DNA of 64,000 nucleotides from Bacteroidota bacterium (GTDB lineage Bacteria; Bacteroidota; Bacteroidia; 2-12-FULL-35-15). Shown in pieces: positions 27,098 through 37,500 of the stretch; the first letter of the stretch is position 1, and each line of letters begins with the position of its first letter. The stretch covers positions 1 through 64,000 of the forward strand of contig JAJTCJ010000002.1 of assembly GCA_021323165.1 (NCBI GenBank), written 5' to 3'. The notes under the pieces are model-generated. The model saw nothing but the letters and a program-made list of their open reading frames with translations, was not told the DNA's origin and ran no database searches. Position numbers and translations under genes: made by a program.

Positions 27098-30000
27098 ATG
27101 AAGAAATTTATATCTATACTTTCTTTAACAGCAATACTGTTTTTTCACAAGTCATTGGTGACGTATGGCCAGTGCGGATCTACTCCTGCATCAGACCTTT
27201 GTATTAATGCTCCTTATATTTGTGATCTTAATGGATATTGCGGAACAACTTCTGGATATACTGCTGGCGCACCTACCACTCTCTGCAGTTTTAATATAGA
27301 AAATAATTCATTTATATCATTCATTGCAATTCAGTCAACTGTTTCTTTTACAGCAACAGTTGGGACTTGCAGTAACAACAATGGTATTCAAATGGTTGTG
27401 CTACAAACAACAGATTGCAATACATTCAATATTGTTTCGAACTGCGCAAATTCAGTTGCGACCAGCGCAGTTATAACAGCTTCAGGTTTAACACCTGGGC
27501 AACAATACTATTTAATGATTGATGGATATGCCGGTGATATTTGTACATACACAATTAATTCTGCTATTGGTGTTGGCACTTGCTGCCCTGTTGTTCCTAA
27601 CGCTGGTGCTGATGTTGAAATCTGTGCGGGTGACAGCACAACTCTTACAGCAAGCGGAGGAATTTCCTATTTGTGGACTCCGGGTAACTTTACCACTCAA
27701 TCGATCACTGTAAGTCCATCTTCAACTACTAAATATATTGTTGACGTTGCAAATGATACCTGCTCGAAAAAAGACAGTGTAATGGTCTTTGTGAATGCTT
27801 TGCCAAGTGTAGATGCAGGAGCTTCTGCTTCTATTTGTGCTGGTGATTCCGCAAATTTATCAGCTGTAACATTATCCAATTTAACTTACAATATACCCTT
27901 GAGTTTTGATAATCCGATCAGGTATCCGATCAATAATATAGATACTACGTATTCACCTTTGGTGATATCAGGAATTTCAGGTCCGGTGAGTGCCGGATCA
28001 ATTGTTTCAGTATGTATCAATTTAACTCATCCAAGTGATGCAGATCTTGATATCTTTTTGATATGTCCAAATGGAACAGCCCTTGAATTAAGCACTGATA
28101 ATGGTGGTACAGGGGATAATTATATATCCACATGCTTCACATCAACTGCTTCACAGCAGATCACAGGAATGTCGGCTCCGTTCACCGGAAATTTTCAGCC
28201 AGAAAGTAATGCAGGATTTACTGCATTGACAGGATGTTCTGCTAATGGAACCTGGCAGTTAGCTGTTTATGATGACGCTTCCAGCAACATAGGATCAATA
28301 GAAAGCTGGAGTATGACTATCAATAATCCGGTTAACGATACAGCAATGAATAATATCTGGACTCCTTCATCAGGACTTTCAGCAACAAACATTAATAATC
28401 CAATTGCATTTCCATCAGCCACTACAACTTATTATTTAACAGGTACCAATTCAAAAGGGTGCAGCAAAACCGATTCAGTACTTGTTACTGTAAATCCTTT
28501 ACCGGTGATCAACGCTGGAGCAGACGATACTATTTGTGCAGGAAGCAATGTTACATTGAATGGCTCAGGCGGAGTTAACTACAGTTGGTCCCCTTCTCTT
28601 GGTCTAAATGATTCGACTCTTTCGAATCCTGTTGCGAGTCCTTCTTCAACTACAACATATTATTTAAAAGGAACAAGTGCAGCGGGCTGTGTTAATTATG
28701 ATTCTGTAACAATCATGGTAAATACATATCCTGTTTTGAATGCAGGAACAGATAAGAATATATGTGCTGGAGATTCTATTCAGCTTATTGCCACAGGAGG
28801 AGTGACATATAACTGGTTACCTGTGACCGGCCTGAGTAGCAGCTCTATTGCTAATCCAAAAGCTTCACCAGCAACATCAATGACTTATACTGTAACAAGT
28901 AATAATTCAGGCTGCGTAAGTACAGACAGTATATTAGTAAATGTTAATTTTGTTTCAGCCTATGCAGGAAATGATACAATCATATGTGCAGGAAGTGTTG
29001 CCTCATTAAACGCATCAGGCGGAACATATTATAGCTGGCTGCCTGTCACGGGCTTATCCTCGGATACAGTGTCCGATCCCGATGCTTCACCTTCTACTAC
29101 CACAACTTATACCGTAACTGCAGTGGCTGGACAATGTTCTGCTGTGGATTCAATTGTTATTACAGTGAATCAGTTGCCGGTAATTATTGCAGGAATTGAT
29201 GCAACTATATGTTTTGGCGACAGCGTTGTGTTATCAGCATCAGGTGCATCTTCATATAGCTGGATACCTTCAGCGGGATTAAATAATTCCTCAATATCAA
29301 ATCCGATCGCTTCACCAGTTAATACAATGGCTTATACTGTTACCGGAACTGATGTCAATGGATGTTCTGCTTCGGATGCAGTAACGATAAATATTAACCC
29401 GCTTCCGATAATAAATGCCGGTAATGATGTTTCCATTTGTCAGGGAACTTCGGTTACATTGAACGCAACAGGATCCCCTACTCTTGTGTGGTTTCCTGCT
29501 GCAGGATTATCATCTACCACAATTCCTTCCCCGGTTGCAAATCCGCTGATAACTACTAACTACATAGTAACCGCAACTTCTGCAAATGGATGTACAGATA
29601 AAGATACTGTGGTAGTCACAGTATATAATTCAACCTTAAATACAACTTCAAACATTGTGAATTCAAGCTGTTTTGGCAGCGACAATGGAAGTGCATCATT
29701 AACAGTTGCAGGAGGAAGCGGAACGTATGATTATTCATGGTTTCCCGGAGGATATAACGCAGCAAACGTGAATAACCTTGGTGCAGGAACGTATACTATC
29801 AGCATCGTGGATGTTATTACTTCCTGCAAAGATACATCAGTTGTAACGATCAATCAACCACCCGATTTTGCTCCTCATACAGGAGCAGTGAATGCAACCT
29901 GCGGTGATGCTAATGGTGTTGCAATTGCTAATGTAACAGGACCTTCTACTTATACGTATTCATGGAATACAATGCCTGTTCAGAATACACAATCAGCAGT

Positions 30001-30589
30001 AAATCTTCTGCCGGGAGTCTATGTAGTTACAGTAAGCGATGCATTTAATTGTACAAAAACTGACACAGTGGTTATTTACAGTATTGATAACCTGAGTGCA
30101 TCTTTTTCTCCATCAGTTACCGAAGGTATTTCGCCACTGAATGTCTTCTTTACCAACAATTCAAATGGAGCAAATAATTATAGCTGGTCATTCGGGGATT
30201 CACAAACTTCTTCCGCATTTGAACCTTCACATGTTTTTACAGGCTCAGGATCTTATACTGTTGTCCTGATCGCTTCGAATGCTACTTGTCTTGATACAGC
30301 TGAATATACAATAGTTGTTGAGGAGGAACTTGAATATATTCTTCCGAATGTTTTTACTCCTAATGGTGACCAAAAAAATGACATTTTCACATTGAACGGA
30401 GGAGGAATGAAAAATTTTAACGGAGCCATCTTTAATCGTTGGGGTAAAAAAATATATGAATGGAATGATCCTAAAGGTGGATGGAACGGAGAAAATCAAC
30501 CTGACGGAGTTTACTATTATACAATTGAATTCAAAGTTGATTCAGGCGAATTAAAAACACTTACAGGATACGTGAATCTTCTCAGATAA
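27098..30589 (+). CDS. T9SS type B (gliding-motility CTD) adhesin with P-domain
   Basis: I prefer the ATG at 27098 (1163 residues) over the track's GTG at 27080, because MKKFISILSL starts the signal peptide. Order: a Cys-containing N-terminal domain (about 25-165, SDLCINAPYICDLNGYCG) and Ig-like modules of about 75 residues (NAGADVEICAGDSTTL). A proprotein-convertase-like P-domain sits at about 262-415 (SIVSVCINLTHPSDADLDIF, TALTGCSANGTWQLAVYDD). It is nested inside the second Ig-like module. Five more modules follow, then SprB-like repeats (NSSCFGSDNGSASLTV), a PKD domain and a type B C-terminal domain (NVFTPNGDQKNDIF, IFNRWGKKIYEW). Probably cell-surface or released. Its stop overlaps the next start (TAATG). 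Confidence 0.88.
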   Translation: MKKFISILSLTAILFFHKSLVTYGQCGSTPASDLCINAPYICDLNGYCGTTSGYTAGAPTTLCSFNIENNSFISFIAIQSTVSFTATVGTCSNNNGIQMVVLQTTDCNTFNIVSNCANSVATSAVITASGLTPGQQYYLMIDGYAGDICTYTINSAIGVGTCCPVVPNAGADVEICAGDSTTLTASGGISYLWTPGNFTTQSITVSPSSTTKYIVDVANDTCSKKDSVMVFVNALPSVDAGASASICAGDSANLSAVTLSNLTYNIPLSFDNPIRYPINNIDTTYSPLVISGISGPVSAGSIVSVCINLTHPSDADLDIFLICPNGTALELSTDNGGTGDNYISTCFTSTASQQITGMSAPFTGNFQPESNAGFTALTGCSANGTWQLAVYDDASSNIGSIESWSMTINNPVNDTAMNNIWTPSSGLSATNINNPIAFPSATTTYYLTGTNSKGCSKTDSVLVTVNPLPVINAGADDTICAGSNVTLNGSGGVNYSWSPSLGLNDSTLSNPVASPSSTTTYYLKGTSAAGCVNYDSVTIMVNTYPVLNAGTDKNICAGDSIQLIATGGVTYNWLPVTGLSSSSIANPKASPATSMTYTVTSNNSGCVSTDSILVNVNFVSAYAGNDTIICAGSVASLNASGGTYYSWLPVTGLSSDTVSDPDASPSTTTTYTVTAVAGQCSAVDSIVITVNQLPVIIAGIDATICFGDSVVLSASGASSYSWIPSAGLNNSSISNPIASPVNTMAYTVTGTDVNGCSASDAVTININPLPIINAGNDVSICQGTSVTLNATGSPTLVWFPAAGLSSTTIPSPVANPLITTNYIVTATSANGCTDKDTVVVTVYNSTLNTTSNIVNSSCFGSDNGSASLTVAGGSGTYDYSWFPGGYNAANVNNLGAGTYTISIVDVITSCKDTSVVTINQPPDFAPHTGAVNATCGDANGVAIANVTGPSTYTYSWNTMPVQNTQSAVNLLPGVYVVTVSDAFNCTKTDTVVIYSIDNLSASFSPSVTEGISPLNVFFTNNSNGANNYSWSFGDSQTSSAFEPSHVFTGSGSYTVVLIASNATCLDTAEYTIVVEEELEYILPNVFTPNGDQKNDIFTLNGGGMKNFNGAIFNRWGKKIYEWNDPKGGWNGENQPDGVYYYTIEFKVDSGELKTLTGYVNLLR
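27881..28340 (+). other. P-domain nested inside an Ig-like module
   Basis: The second Ig-like module starts normally (DAGASASICAGDSANLSA) and ends normally (IWTPSSGLSATNINNPIAFP). In between, where siblings have only a short GGVNYSW-type strand, about 150 residues of P-domain are present. This is domain insertion rather than end-to-end addition, judged by comparing sibling modules in the same protein. Confidence 0.6.
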
Positions 30590-33500
30590 TGTTTAGAATT
30601 TATAAAATATCATTTCTTGTATTATTGGCAACGATGGCTTTTTTCAATAAAGCCGAGGCTTGCCATGGAACTGATCTTGTAAATATCAACGGAGTGCTTT
30701 CAGGCGGTAATCTTATTATTAATGCAGAATCTGATGCAGCTACGTGTGGATGTGATCCATACAGTTTTGAAATTGAATTAACATGTATAAGCTCTGCTTT
30801 TACAGGTTCAGCAACTCATTTTTCTGCTTCAATGGTTAAGTCAGGCTGTAACCAGGAACCTTATCCGACATTGATAATTCCTGTAGGCTCTTTATGTCCA
30901 GGCACAACATATAAATGGAGAGCCCGTGAACATGTTATGGGAGTTACCCCTGATGATCCTTACGGACCATGGTCTGTAATTTTCACTTTCACAACACCCG
31001 GTATCATAACACCTATAACTTTAAGTGCAACTGCCAGCCCGGCTGCTATTTGCATACCTAACTCATCAACATTAACGGCAAATGCCTCTGGCGGTTGCGG
31101 AAGCGGATATGTTTATTCCTGGGACAGCGGACTAGGTTCTGGAAGCTCTGTAACTGTTTCACCAACTGTAACCACAACATACAATGTAACAGTTACAGAT
31201 CAATGTTCCGGGTTTTCTCAAACAGTACCTGTTACTGTAACAGTGGGCCAGGCTCCGAATGGCGGTATGGCTGTAGCATCGCCTTCATCAGTCTGCGCAG
31301 GGGGCAGCACAACAATTACACTATCTTCATATAATGGTAATATCCAATGGCAAACGGCTCCCGGCCCTGTAGGTCCATGGACCAATGCCCCCGGAGCTAA
31401 TACACCAACATTCACACTTGGTCCTTTAAGTGCTACAACATTTGTAAGGGTACTTGTTACAGGAACTTGCGGAGGATCTGTATTCTCAAACACATTGGTT
31501 GTTCAGGTAATACCTAAACCAACAGTTACTGTAAATAATGCATCTGTTTGTGAAGGCCAGACTGCAACAATAACCGCAACTCCTTCTGCAGGTAGTGGAT
31601 CTTATGCATGGTCTAATTCAGCGACAACGCAAAGCATCTTAGTAACACCTTCTGTCACCACCAATTATTCGGTAATTTATACACTAAACGGATGTGCAAG
31701 TGATCCGGCAACTTCAACTGTAACGGTGAAGCCTAAGCCAATAGTTTCAATTCCTCCGGCTACTATCTGTGCAGGAGAAACCACAGTATTGCAATCTACA
31801 TCTAATCCTGCTGGAGGAAATACTGTCTGGTCTACAGGACAGGCAGGTACCTCAATAAGTGTTAGTCCTGTTTCAAATACAACTTACTACGCTTTAAATA
31901 CTTTAAATGGTTGCACCAGCGATACATCATTTGTTGCTGTAGCCGTTAAACCAATTCCTGTAATTTCAATTTCTGACACATCAATTTGTACTGGAAATAC
32001 AATTACATTAAATAGCAGTGTGTCGATACCCGGAGGGAACTACTCCTGGACTCCATCCGGTTCATCATCCTCTTCGTTAACTGTTTCCCCGCTTACAACT
32101 ACAACATATACACTTTCTTATTCCGTTAATGGCTGCAACGCTATTCCTGAAGATGTAACTGTAACTGTTAATGATTATCCGGTGATCACAATTGCAGACC
32201 AAACTATTTGTGAAGGACAATCAGCAACTCTTACTGCAGTTCCCGATATTTCCGGAGGTACATTTTTGTGGAACAATTTATCAACTGCAAATAGTATAAT
32301 TGTCAGTCCGAGCCTTACAACAACTTACTCTGCAACCTACACAGTTAACGGATGTACGAGTTCAACAGAAACAGCATTGGTGACAGTAAATGCTATTCCT
32401 CAGGTTACTGTAAACAATGCGACTATATGTCTTGGTCAATCTGTAACACTTACTGCAAATCCTGACATTTCAGGAGGGTCATTTTTATGGCAGCCGGGAA
32501 ATGAAACTACATCAACCATTAATGTTTCTCCTTTAACTACCTCAACATATAGCGTTACTTATACTTTAAATGGTTGTCCAACGACTACAACAGCTACAGT
32601 TACTGTAAACTTTTTATCCGGTGTTTCTGCAGGAAACGATGTATCAATTTGTCCCGGAGATTCCGTTCTCCTCAGTGCCACAGGAGCAAATAATTATGTG
32701 TGGTCAAATGGCTCAACAAACTCTTCAATCTCGGTTAGCCCTTTAGTTACCACTCCTTATTACTTAACCGGATCATCAGGTGCTTGTTCTGGTTTGGATA
32801 CAGTTGTTGTGAATGTTATTCCGGCAATAATTCTTTCAAGTTCTGAAACTCACATCCTGTGTAAAGGCTTTTGCACTGGCGAAATTAATGTGAGTGCTTC
32901 CGGGGGAATCGGACAACTTAATTACTTCTGGACTAATAATGTTTCGAGCACATCATCGGCATTTAATCTTTGTTCAGGAGTATATGACGTTATCGTGACT
33001 GACTCACTAGGCTGCGTTGATTCTCTATCAGTGACTATCAATGAACCATCAGAACTTAATCACAGTTTTACGGTCGACTCAACAAGTTGTTTTGGTGCAT
33101 GTGATGGAAGTGCAAATGTTATAGTAAACGGAGGCACGCCCCCTTATAATTATTTATGGCAAAATGGTGATACAGGAACTTTAGCAGATCATCTTTGCAG
33201 CGGAAATGTTACTTTAACAATAACAGATGACAATAATTGCGCAGTCAATACGGATACAGTTATCTATCAGCCAACTCAGCTAAATGCGTTTGTTTCACCA
33301 TCAGATACATTAATGTGTATTGGATCATCAACGACACTTAATTCAAGTGCTTCAGGAGGAATCGCTCCATATACCTATCAATGGTCTAACGGTTCAACCT
33401 TATCTTCTACTAATGTTTCGCCTGTAATTAATACGCAATATTCCCTGAATATTTCTGATGCTAATGGATGTACTTCTGCTTTAGTTTTTGCTGATGTAAA

Positions 33501-34527
33501 CGTAAGAGATTCGATAAAAGTTTTTGAAAATCATCCGATAGAAATTTGTTCTGGTTCCTCAGCCGTATTAAGTGCAAATGCTATCGGAGGAGATGGTCAA
33601 TATAACTTTTCCTGGCAGCCGGGTTCTTATACCGGTTCTCAAATTACGGTAACTCCATCACTCAGCACAACATATACTTTAACAGTTACAGATGGATGCG
33701 CAACTCCTTCGGTTAGTCACATTTTCACATTGTACGTTGTACCTGCGCCAACAGTAAATTTCACTACTGATACAGCTTTTGTATGTGCTAATGAATGTAT
33801 AATTTTTACAGATGCATCGGTAGTTCAGCCAGGATCTGTAAATACTTATAACTGGACTTTTAGTGATGGATCTTCAGATACAGGGACACAGATCCAGAAA
33901 TGTTTTCCTGAAGCAGGAACTTTTGATGTTAGCCTGAATGTTACATCAAACAATGGATGCAGCTCTACGCTTACAATTAATAATGCTGTTACATCAGGAG
34001 CGGTACCTGAAGTAAATTTCACTTACACACCTGAAAACCCAACAGATATTGAACCAATAGTGACTTTTCAAAACACTTCGCTTTATTCTGATACATGGAC
34101 CTGGAACTTCGGTGATGGAAGTATTTTGTCTTCTGATCAAAATCCTATACATACATACTCTGACACAGGTATTTATTGCGTTACCCTGCATGCTTCAAAC
34201 ATGCAGGGTTGTAATGACTCATCTTACAAATGTCTGAGAGTAGAGCCGGAAATGACTGTTTATATTCCTAACTCATTTACACCGGATGGAGATTCGCACA
34301 ATGAAATATTCAAAGTTATTATGTCAGGTGCGGAAATAGAATATTTTGAAATGAGAATATTTAACCGCTGGGGTAATCAGCTTTATTTTTCCAATGACCC
34401 TTTGGCAGGTTGGGATGGTAAAGGAGAAGAGGGTAATGGGATCGACACATTTGTTTATCGGGTGATAATCAAAGATATTAAGGGATATGAACGTGAGTAT
34501 TTAGGTCACGTTAATATTATAAGGTAA
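30589..34527 (+). CDS. T9SS type B adhesin with Ig-like, SprB-like and PKD repeats
   Basis: 1312 residues, signal peptide about 1-25 (ending AEA). The N-terminal domain has a fibronectin-like section (GTTYKWRAREHVMG) and is followed by Ig-like modules. One contains GNIQWQTAPGP; several others follow the pattern TVNNASVCEGQTATITA ... TTNYSVIYTLNGC. Two SprB-like repeats (about 745-900: HILCKGFCTGEINVSASGG, TSCFGACDGSANVIVNGG) follow, then further modules. Two PKD domains (YNWTFSDGS, WNFGDGS) and a type B CTD (NSFTPDGDSHNEIFKV, IFNRWGNQLYF) end the chain. Surface exposure by T9SS is well supported; the ligand is unknown. The start codon overlaps the preceding stop (TAATG). Confidence 0.88.
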   Translation: MFRIYKISFLVLLATMAFFNKAEACHGTDLVNINGVLSGGNLIINAESDAATCGCDPYSFEIELTCISSAFTGSATHFSASMVKSGCNQEPYPTLIIPVGSLCPGTTYKWRAREHVMGVTPDDPYGPWSVIFTFTTPGIITPITLSATASPAAICIPNSSTLTANASGGCGSGYVYSWDSGLGSGSSVTVSPTVTTTYNVTVTDQCSGFSQTVPVTVTVGQAPNGGMAVASPSSVCAGGSTTITLSSYNGNIQWQTAPGPVGPWTNAPGANTPTFTLGPLSATTFVRVLVTGTCGGSVFSNTLVVQVIPKPTVTVNNASVCEGQTATITATPSAGSGSYAWSNSATTQSILVTPSVTTNYSVIYTLNGCASDPATSTVTVKPKPIVSIPPATICAGETTVLQSTSNPAGGNTVWSTGQAGTSISVSPVSNTTYYALNTLNGCTSDTSFVAVAVKPIPVISISDTSICTGNTITLNSSVSIPGGNYSWTPSGSSSSSLTVSPLTTTTYTLSYSVNGCNAIPEDVTVTVNDYPVITIADQTICEGQSATLTAVPDISGGTFLWNNLSTANSIIVSPSLTTTYSATYTVNGCTSSTETALVTVNAIPQVTVNNATICLGQSVTLTANPDISGGSFLWQPGNETTSTINVSPLTTSTYSVTYTLNGCPTTTTATVTVNFLSGVSAGNDVSICPGDSVLLSATGANNYVWSNGSTNSSISVSPLVTTPYYLTGSSGACSGLDTVVVNVIPAIILSSSETHILCKGFCTGEINVSASGGIGQLNYFWTNNVSSTSSAFNLCSGVYDVIVTDSLGCVDSLSVTINEPSELNHSFTVDSTSCFGACDGSANVIVNGGTPPYNYLWQNGDTGTLADHLCSGNVTLTITDDNNCAVNTDTVIYQPTQLNAFVSPSDTLMCIGSSTTLNSSASGGIAPYTYQWSNGSTLSSTNVSPVINTQYSLNISDANGCTSALVFADVNVRDSIKVFENHPIEICSGSSAVLSANAIGGDGQYNFSWQPGSYTGSQITVTPSLSTTYTLTVTDGCATPSVSHIFTLYVVPAPTVNFTTDTAFVCANECIIFTDASVVQPGSVNTYNWTFSDGSSDTGTQIQKCFPEAGTFDVSLNVTSNNGCSSTLTINNAVTSGAVPEVNFTYTPENPTDIEPIVTFQNTSLYSDTWTWNFGDGSILSSDQNPIHTYSDTGIYCVTLHASNMQGCNDSSYKCLRVEPEMTVYIPNSFTPDGDSHNEIFKVIMSGAEIEYFEMRIFNRWGNQLYFSNDPLAGWDGKGEEGNGIDTFVYRVIIKDIKGYEREYLGHVNIIR

Positions 34528-34571
34528 AACGAAAAATAAAATCCAAGAATAATTAATTTAAATAAACCAAA

Positions 34572-37500
34572 ATGAAATCAAACTACAAGCCACTGAAATT
34601 TAATTTCAGATTTCCATTGCTAATGTTGATTTTAACAATGAATGCTTTTATTGTTAAAGCCCAAAACATTACTAATTATTCATTTGTTCCATCGACCGGG
34701 ACATATACTGCTATTTCAGGCGGAACGGTGGTTCCTCTTTCCGGTGGAACGATTGACGATGGTTATTATAACACACTTCCGATCGGGTTTAATTTCACTT
34801 ACATGGGAGTTACTTATAATAACTTTTCTGCCAGCACAAACGGATGGATGACTTTGGGTCAACCGATCACAGCTCCAGCGAATGCAAATGCACTAGCTAC
34901 TGGCGGCACACGACCTGTTATAGCACCGTTATGGGATGACCATGAGATCCCATCAGGAACTCTTACTTATCAAACATCTGGAACAGCCGGAAGTCAGGTC
35001 TTAACTATTGAATGGCTGGATGTTAAATGGAGATTTTCTGCTACAGCCCCTGTAATTTCCTTCCAGGTGAAATTATACGAAGCTACCGGAGCTGTTCAAT
35101 TTATTTACAGACAGGAAGCCGGTACGATTACTACCGGAACTGCTTCAATCGGTATTACCGGCCCAGGAACCGGGGCAGGGAATTACCTTTCTCTCAATAA
35201 TTCCGGAGCAACGCCTACTGTTAGCTCGACAGCAGAAACAACAGGTATAAGTACAAAGCCGGCTACGGGACAGAGGTATACTTTTACTCCTCCGGCAGCA
35301 CCTGCAGCACCAACAATATTTTCTGCAAATGCAATTACCATCACTTCGATGAATATTTCATGGACAGACAATTCTTCAACAGAGAGCGGATTCTTGGTTT
35401 ACCGTTCTACCGACAATGTTAATTTTTCTTTGGCAGGTACAGTTGCAAGCACTTCAGTTGCTACAACAGGTACAATTTATTCTTTGAATCAAACAGGTTT
35501 AATAGCCAACACAACCTATTATTATAATATCGTTGCATTTAACGAAGGATGGGTCTCTCCAATGATCAATGGAAGTGCCACTACCCTTCCTGCAACTTTT
35601 TGCGCAAACAGAACAGTAGGGCCTACAGGTGATTACTTATCACTTACGAATGCATTCGCAGATATTGCTTTGAACGGACTTTCCTGTTCAAGTATTCTTG
35701 AGCTGCAAACTGCTTATGTAAGTACAGTTGAAACCTTCCCGCTGAATGTTCCAAGTCTTGGAAATAATCCTTCAGTTACATTAACTGTTAGGCCTGAAGC
35801 AGGAGCAACAAATCTTTCCATAATCAGCAGCGCTGCACAAACATTAAACATGAATGGTGTTAAAGGAGTGATCTTCGATGGCCGTGCTGGTGGAGCTGGT
35901 GCTTCTCAATTAACTATTGAGAATACTTCAACGACAGGTTCAGCTATTTCTTTTATTAATGATGCGTCATATAATTCTTTTCACGATCTTACTATTAAAG
36001 GGATTAACAGTTCTGCAACAAGCGGAGTTATAACTTTCCTTGGATCGACAAGCTTATCTGGGAACAGTTTCAATACTATTCAAAACAATAATATCTCTGA
36101 TGGTGCAGGCACTCCTAATAATCTGATCTACTCTTCAGGATCTGCTTCAGCACTTAATACTGGTAATACTGTTACAAACAACAATCTATTCAATTTCTTT
36201 AATGCCGCGTCATCAAGTGCAGCAGTTTATCTTGCTGCGAATAATAGTCAATGGTCTGTTTCTAATAACAAGATCTATCAGGAAACCACCAGAACTTACA
36301 CTACCGGTGCACAGCATTATGGTATAAGGATAGTTGCTGCTAATGGCAATAACTTTACTATTAATAATAATATAATCGGTTACACTTCAAGTCTTTCATC
36401 AGGAGTATATACAATGACGGGAACTGTTACAACACGTTTCAGTGCAATTGCATTAACAACCGGAATAGTAACTGCCAGCAACATCCAGGGTAACCTGATC
36501 AGAAACTTCTCTTTAACTACAGCAAGCACTACTTCAACAGGAGAAGGAGTATTTGCAGGGATCGCTGTATTAGGCGGATCAGTTAACATTGGAACAACTG
36601 CTCCCAACATTATTGGTTCAGTAACGGAGAATGATGTTATTTCGATCACATCCACTGCATCAGCAGGAGCGGTTGTTGGTATTTATAGCACTTCAGCAGG
36701 AACAATGAATATTGTAAACAACAAAATTGGTGGGCTTTCTGCATCAGGTACTGCAGCAATGGCTAATACCGTAAGAGGTATTAACACAGCAGGATCGGGA
36801 GATTATACAATTTCTATGAATGAGATAGGTAGTGCAGTAATGGCAGATAATATCCGTGCTGGTATCTTAGGAACCACAACAGCTTCAACGGATGTCACCG
36901 GAATTGAGAATGCCGCTTCAGGAACACATACAATTTCAAACAACACCGTAACTAATATTTCTTCGTATGGATCGGGAACAACCGGCCAGGTGAGAGGTTT
37001 ATCAACTACTTCCGGAACTTCTGTTATTTCCAATAACACTATAAGTTATCTAACATCAGCAGCAAGCGGAACTGGTACAACCACAACTGCAAGTGTTATC
37101 GGTCTTCAAAAATCAGGAACTGCGGTTGACCAATCAGTAACAAATAATACAATTTTCAATTTATTGAACCTGGCTCCTACAGCTGCAGTTTCAGTGAACG
37201 GTATTTATTATTCCGGTGCTACAACAGGTACAAACCTGGTGAATGCAAATTCAATTAGAAATTTAAATGCAGCTACTTCAGGACTTGGAGTGATCAATGG
37301 AATAAATATTGGTGGAGGATCTTCAATCTTCTCTAATAATATGATCGCACTTGGGCTTGATGCAGCAGGTGCAAGCATCACTTCAGGATCTCTATCCTTC
37401 AACGGGATCCGCCTTGGAACTACTGCCGCAAATAATATCTATTTCAACTCGGTAAATATAACGGGATCTGGTGTGACCACCGGCACCGCAAATACACAGG

